Shown: positions 59,256 to 64,000 of the stretch, one piece after another
Numbering within the stretch: the stretch's first letter is position 1
Layout of the letters: each line of letters opens with the position of its first letter
Source of the DNA: Saccharomycopsis fibuligera x Saccharomycopsis cf. fibuligera
Lineage: Eukaryota; Ascomycota; Saccharomycetes; Ascoideales; Saccharomycopsidaceae
Reading direction: 5' to 3'
Length of the DNA stretch: 64,000 bases
Assembly: GCA_001936135.1 (NCBI GenBank)
Contig: CP012810.1
Span: 3,782,001 to 3,846,000 of the forward strand
Translations under genes and position numbers: made by a program
Notes under the pieces: model-generated
Seen by the model: the letters and a program-made list of their open reading frames with translations, nothing else
What the model was told of the DNA's origin: nothing
Database searches by the model: none

Positions 59256-62200
59256 ATGGCAAATTTTGAACCTCAGTTCGCAGAGGCAATCAAAGAGTTT
59301 AACGCCAGATTAGGCGACGAGCTTTCCATAAAGCCAGGCGAAATCGTCGAGGTCATTGCCGATGACAGAGAATTCAACGACGGCTGGTACATGGGCAAGA
59401 ATCTAGTGACGAATTTGGCCGGTCTTTATCCAAAGTCCTTTACAAAACCCATCCAGAATCCTGCCGCCAACAGCAGCAACAACGACAACAATAACAATTT
59501 CCATGTAAACGGGCCACCAGAATTGAATAATAAACCTTCCAATGACTCTAGTTTGCTCAGATCAAGATCAAGAAACAGACATTCCTTAACTTCCTCGTTG
59601 GGTTCGCCAATATCTTCGCCTACTCTTCAAAATAACCCGTCGTTCCAGCCAAGCAACAGCACTAGAAGCAGCGCGTCTACAACTTCTAGAATCTCAAACT
59701 CTCCTAACCCAAACAATATCAATAGTAATAGTAATAAGAATGTTTCCAATTTGATAAATAACCAAAGGTCTGCGAGTGGGAAGTTTGACGCGGTGGATGA
59801 ATCTCTGGAAGTAAATCCAAATGAAACCCCTTTCCAACATCAGCAGCATCAGCAGCAGCAGCAGCAGCCGCCGCAGCAGTCGCAGCAGTCCCAGTCGCAA
59901 CAGCGTAATCAGCAAGACGCTCAAAGAGGTAGCCATTCCTCAGTTATAAAAACCATGTCAGAAATTGATCAAGCATTGGAAGATTTTAAGAGTACTGATG
60001 TTTTCGATGATGCTGCCGGTAATGCTGCTGGATACTCGCTGAATTTTCAAAGTAAACCAGTATTGGAATGGTCTCCACTGGATGTCGGCGACTACTTCAA
60101 GTCTATAAACTACTACCAAGAAGGTCTTCAGTTTCAAAAACATAAGATAACAGGACAAATCTTGCTTGAACTAGAGTTGGCATATTTGAAAGAATTGGAT
60201 ATTGGTCCATTTGGTACAAGATTTGAAATATTCAAAATTATTGAGAATTTGAGAAATCGGTTAAACAGCGATAACAGTTATGTGGCAAATGTTTCCCAGA
60301 AGAACACCATACACGAAAATAGTAGCACCAACACTAAAAGAGCCAACTCGCAAATGAGCCACCGTGGACCAGTACAAAAAGCACATACTTTTGATAGCGC
60401 TCATAGCGCCCCCCCTGCACAACCTCAGCATGATTATGCAAACTTGGTGGGTAATACTTATACAATGGATAATCCATACTTAAATGCTTCTACAGATAAC
60501 TTTTCGGAAAATGGGGTTCCTAATCCACAGTTTTCACAGCAGGAAGACAGTTACTCTTTTAGCAGCAATTCTGAACTAATGCCGCCAATGTCAGTTCAAG
60601 AATCGTCAAAGACAATGAGTAGCGAAATGTTTAACGGTTCAAGACCAGGTCCAGAGAATGCTAATCTTCAACAGCAGCAACAGGAATACAGAAAGTCTTT
60701 TATTGTCAAGCCGAAAAATAATAATGTTAATCCTTCATCTCCAAGCATGTACAGAGAGCAGCAACAACAACCATACGATGATCGTCAATTCTCACCTGTA
60801 AGAAAAGCCCCATTACCACCGAGTCAACAGTCACATCCATATCATCCACAACAACAACAACAACAGCAGCCGCAGCACCAGCAGTATGATCCTTCTGGCT
60901 CTTCATCCTCAGCGGTCCATTCTCCAAAGATGAAGAAACTGTCAACGGACTTCTTTAGCTCTTCTTCTCCTTCTACCCCAATCAGCTCGGGTAGAATTGG
61001 TAGTGGTCAGGGCCCAAAACACAATTTTATACCATTTAGCGCTGGTTCCAGAATTCCAGATTCGCCAATTTTGCAATCCCCAGATGAGGAATTTTCTAAA
61101 TTAAATTTGATTAATGAATCGGTGAATTATAATGCCGGTGACTATACTACCCAAGATCCAAATGCTAATGAGTCAGTGAATGGTAGTGATAGTAATAATT
61201 TTGGTAGTTTGAACAATGCCAGGGAGCCTTTATCTCCACTGAAATATAGATCTGCTAGTGCTAATGAAACTATCAAATCACCAACATTTTCTGGTGCTAG
61301 TGCTGCTGCACTGAATAACAAGAGAGCGGTTTCTAACAGCGAAGGAGTCAAAAAAAGTATTGACAGACCACCAATAAATCCACTAGAAGCCGATGGAAAT
61401 CAGCAAAGTGAAAGTAGTTTCAAAGTTACTCAAGTGAGAAATGCACATACGTCGAAAACTAACAAGAAGACCAAAAAGCAAACTTCGGCATTTCAAGAAG
61501 GGATCAATCGTGTTACGCCAGAATCTGCCTCAAAGACATCTGATTATTCTGGCTGGATGTCCAAGAAAAGCAGCAGTGCAGTGGGTCCTTGGAAGCAACG
61601 GTTTTTCACCTTGCATGGTACAAGATTATCTTATTTTGGTAGTATGAAGGATATTAAGGAAAAAGGGCTCATTGATATAACTGCCCATAGAGTTTTACCA
61701 GCTCGAGATGACGATAAGCTCGTTTCTTTGTATGCAGCCACTACTGGCCAAGGTAGATTTTGTTTTAAATTGGTGCCTCCAGCTCCAGGATCCAAAAAGG
61801 GGTTAACTTTCACCCAGCCAAAAGTGCATTATTTTGCTGTTGAAACTAGAGAAGAAATGCGCAATTGGATGGTTGCTTTAATGAAAGCTACTATTGATTT
61901 AGACGACACCATTCCAACAGTAAGCACATGCTCAACCCCAACTGTTTCATTACAAAAAGCTCAAGAATTATTATTGAAAGCAAGAGAGAATGCCAAAGCT
62001 AGAGAAGAACAATTGAAAGCAAAAGGGTTCTTGCAGCCGGGGGTCAACGATAATAAATCTTCACCAATCTTGGAAAACGGTAACGGTAATGGTAATGGTA
62101 ACGGCGAACCATTTGATGGATTTGAACCACCAGTTGCTGCTGCAAGTCTTGGTAATATCAACATTGGTAATGGTAATTTGGGTAATTCCAACAACGAAAA

Positions 62201-62504
62201 CAGCTCTTTGTCTCCAGCAGAATCATCATCGGTAACTTCTAGTCAATCTCAATCACATACACAAAACTCACAGCAGACAGCATCCACAAATTCCAATTCA
62301 AACAATGTTAATGGTAATGGTCAAGGTAACAGTGGTACCCCAAAGATGAGCAGTTTGCAAGAATTTCAAGCAGCTGCAGTGGGTTTATTGTCGCCAAAAT
62401 CACCAAAGGCAAGTAATGGTAATGGAAATAGTCATGGTACTGCTGATGTGGAGCGTGATAATAGTTTTCGTAATAAAGCATTGGGGAGATTTAAAAAAAA
62501 TTGA
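59256..62504 (+). CDS. BOI2: Boi1/Boi2-type polarity protein (SH3-SAM-PH)
   Basis: A 1082-residue protein with the domain order of yeast Boi1 and Boi2, which bind Bem1 and Cdc42 and support exocytosis at the bud. SH3: about 8-65 (YADEKE-like ARLGDELSIKPGEIVEVIADD, WYMGKN, GLYPKSF). SAM: about 268-335 (WSPLDVGDYF to FKIIENLRN). A proline motif KAPLPPSQQ lies near 517. PH: about 765-880 (SGWMSKKSS, WKQRFFTLHG, MRNWMVALM). The linkers are Ser/Asn/Gln-rich. Six in-frame CTG codons (59805, 60039, 60078, 60939, 61239, 61311) lie beside Ser or at polar sites, which suits CTG-to-Ser. Many CTG yeasts have one BOI gene, so the BOI2 name is conventional. Confidence 0.88.
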   Translation: MANFEPQFAEAIKEFNARLGDELSIKPGEIVEVIADDREFNDGWYMGKNLVTNLAGLYPKSFTKPIQNPAANSSNNDNNNNFHVNGPPELNNKPSNDSSLLRSRSRNRHSLTSSLGSPISSPTLQNNPSFQPSNSTRSSASTTSRISNSPNPNNINSNSNKNVSNLINNQRSASGKFDAVDESLEVNPNETPFQHQQHQQQQQQPPQQSQQSQSQQRNQQDAQRGSHSSVIKTMSEIDQALEDFKSTDVFDDAAGNAAGYSLNFQSKPVLEWSPLDVGDYFKSINYYQEGLQFQKHKITGQILLELELAYLKELDIGPFGTRFEIFKIIENLRNRLNSDNSYVANVSQKNTIHENSSTNTKRANSQMSHRGPVQKAHTFDSAHSAPPAQPQHDYANLVGNTYTMDNPYLNASTDNFSENGVPNPQFSQQEDSYSFSSNSELMPPMSVQESSKTMSSEMFNGSRPGPENANLQQQQQEYRKSFIVKPKNNNVNPSSPSMYREQQQQPYDDRQFSPVRKAPLPPSQQSHPYHPQQQQQQQPQHQQYDPSGSSSSAVHSPKMKKLSTDFFSSSSPSTPISSGRIGSGQGPKHNFIPFSAGSRIPDSPILQSPDEEFSKLNLINESVNYNAGDYTTQDPNANESVNGSDSNNFGSLNNAREPLSPLKYRSASANETIKSPTFSGASAAALNNKRAVSNSEGVKKSIDRPPINPLEADGNQQSESSFKVTQVRNAHTSKTNKKTKKQTSAFQEGINRVTPESASKTSDYSGWMSKKSSSAVGPWKQRFFTLHGTRLSYFGSMKDIKEKGLIDITAHRVLPARDDDKLVSLYAATTGQGRFCFKLVPPAPGSKKGLTFTQPKVHYFAVETREEMRNWMVALMKATIDLDDTIPTVSTCSTPTVSLQKAQELLLKARENAKAREEQLKAKGFLQPGVNDNKSSPILENGNGNGNGNGEPFDGFEPPVAAASLGNINIGNGNLGNSNNENSSLSPAESSSVTSSQSQSHTQNSQQTASTNSNSNNVNGNGQGNSGTPKMSSLQEFQAAAVGLLSPKSPKASNGNGNSHGTADVERDNSFRNKALGRFKKN

Positions 62505-62728
62505 TTGATTGACGAGTGTTGCTTTTCGTTATATTTTTTTTTCTGAGATACGTTGCTTCACAGGGCTTTGCTGCTTTATTGAATTTATTTATTTTTGTTG
62601 TTTTTGTTTTTTGTGTGACTCTTCAAATCTGGCGAATAATAGTGTTTTTTTTTCCTAGTAGTTCTATTTTCACCTACTTTCACTTTGACTTTTTTTTTTA
62701 GCTGTTATCTCTGCTTTGTTCTATTCTA

Positions 62729-62773
62729 CTTTATCCTACCCAGTTTTATCCTACTCAGTTTTATCCTACTCAG
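62729..62773 (+). repeat. Three tandem copies of a 15-base unit
   Basis: The unit TTTTATCCTACTCAG occurs exactly at 62744-62758 and 62759-62773 and with two changes at 62729-62743. Confidence 0.95.
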
Positions 62774-63507
62774 CTTATTCTTTTCCTTTACTTTCTTCTC
62801 TTTTCTATCATTTTTTTGATCCTTTATTCTTGTTCTAATCTTTCTAATTCTTTCCGCCAAGTATTTTATTATTTGTTCAAACGCTCTCTATTTTAGGTTG
62901 ATTTTAATTTTGTTTTTTGATTTTAACTGATTTTTCTCCTGTTTGCTTTTTTAGTCTAGTGTCTACGATAGAAGTTCTCCAGTTGCTTTTTCTTTGATTT
63001 TTTCTAGTAATTTTTGATTTTTTCAGATTTTTTTCTAGTAATTCTTTAGTTCCTCTTATTATCAGCTCTTCATTTTTACTATTTAACTTGTTATCCATCT
63101 TACATCTTACGCCCCAGTTCCTTGGTATCGATGTTCTCCAATCTGTTTCTTTTTAAGTTTTTATTCTTTTGCTTTTTGGGTCAGTTTTGCCAATTTTTAT
63201 TCTGATTCTCAATTTTTTTTTTTTTTTTTTGCAGTTTAATTTATCTCAATTCAACTCAATTCAGTTTTAATTCAATTTAATTTAATTTAGTTTAATTCAA
63301 CTTTTGTTAACATTTGCGAGATTTTGCTTTTATTTTATTTTCGTTGTTTAGTTGAATAAAGGATCAAAAAAATGATATTAAAAAATGTAGTTGAGTCGTT
63401 GTTGTTGAATGTGTTTCAAAGTACGCTGTTAAGTAGACATGCTCAAAGTTTTGCTTCAAGGTCTGAATTCTTGTATTCCTGCTCTATGAAGTATTGAGAC
63501 AGTTGAT

Positions 63508-63534
63508 AAAAAAAAAAAAAAAAAAAAAAAAAAA
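63508..63534. repeat. A27 homopolymer
   Basis: Twenty-seven A in a row, counted from the sequence. Confidence 0.95.
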
Positions 63535-64000
63535 CCTACGCTGTACGGTACAGTGAGTGAGTACTTATTTAGTTCGCCAACCCAGCAGCATTCATGAAAT
63601 CCAGGGATGAGGCTTTACTGAAACAAAGAGCAAAAGAAAAAAAAAAAAAGTCTCACATATTGCTTTTGGCTGAGTAATCTGTGCTACAGTATAGCCAACC
63701 ATTATCAGTGTGCTACTTCGGGCTGGGATAACGACTGGCTAACTGTTGGCAGGCTGGCAGACAGACTACTGGCAAACAGATTAATTGGTTGATGTTGGGA
63801 TTGCTTGTCTTGCTTAGCTAAGCTTTGAACCGTTACGGCAAGTGCTTAGCTGATGCTGAGATTCAAAATAGTGCGTTTAGCACTAATTGTGCGGCTGCTA
63901 CACTATGCTTTAAAGCACCGTGTTGTTATATACCGGATATCTCTACTGAGAGTTTGAACGGCAAAGAGGTGGGGTTTCCATGAATAGCAGAGGCCAGCGG

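Larger units (their letters stand above)
62505..64000. other. T-rich spacer after the BOI gene
   Basis: 1496 bases to the window edge. On the plus strand it is strongly T-rich to about 63300, with tandem repeats at 62729-62773, a repeated TTTTTCTAGTAATT near 63000 and 63030, AATT-based runs near 63240-63300, and an A27 run at 63508-63534. I see no gene. Confidence 0.6.

Overview
The window looks like nuclear DNA of a budding yeast of the CTG clade (Serinales; the Candida parapsilosis / Lodderomyces group is my best guess, not proven). Reasons: compact, mostly intron-less genes; the few introns have yeast-type signals (TACTAAC or TACTAAT branch site); AT-rich spacers carry long A/T homopolymers; the proteins hold runs of Asn, Gln, Ser and Asp/Glu; and CTG codons fall where serine fits better than leucine, while the highly biased CYS3 has none. 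Residue strings quoted here use the standard code, so an L from CTG is probably Ser. I saw no transposon, LTR element, viral remnant, rRNA gene, CRISPR array or convincing tRNA gene.

Layout. 1-1.0 kb: 3' part of a three-exon membrane protein of the RRT8/LDS type. 1.3-1.7 kb (-): 5-hydroxyisourate hydrolase. 1.9-2.1 kb: a GC-rich block that may be a structured RNA. 2.5-4.0 kb (-): MET2, divergent from VPS41 (4.4-8.2 kb, +), which carries a pure (GAA)44(GAT)22 run. 8.5-11.4 kb (-): RCY1. 11.4-14.8 kb: gene-free, a possible regional centromere. 14.8-16.8 kb (+): SET-domain lysine methyltransferase. 16.8-22.6 kb: gene-poor, with a 66-codon gene, a secreted cysteine-free protein (-), a 33-codon ORF and a tiny GPI-type wall protein, with several perfect palindromes in the spacers.

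22.6-47 kb is dense: YTA7 (+), ARC35 (-), spliced ACP1 (-), MRPS12 (+), DYN1 (-, 4293 codons uninterrupted) and DBF4 (-). 47-48.3 kb: CYS3 (+). 48.3-50.6 kb: no gene seen. 50.6-53.6 kb (-): arrestin-related adaptor with a PPxY motif. 54.0-55.3 kb (-): 2-oxoglutarate dioxygenase of carnitine synthesis type, divergent from LIP5 (56.1-57.4 kb, +). 59.3-62.5 kb (+): BOI-type SH3-SAM-PH protein. The last 1.5 kb is T-rich with no gene. Four convergent spacers under 300 bases (1025-1261, 8241-8489, 26867-27158, 30151-30415) hold only AT-rich 3' ends.

Shared themes: MET2 and CYS3 are both sulfur amino acid genes and each has a CACGTG (Cbf1-type) site upstream; VPS41, RCY1 and the arrestin adaptor serve endosome and vacuole traffic; ACP1 and LIP5 are successive parts of mitochondrial lipoate synthesis; ARC35, DYN1 and the BOI protein serve the cytoskeleton and polarity; DBF4 and YTA7 act in the nucleus.
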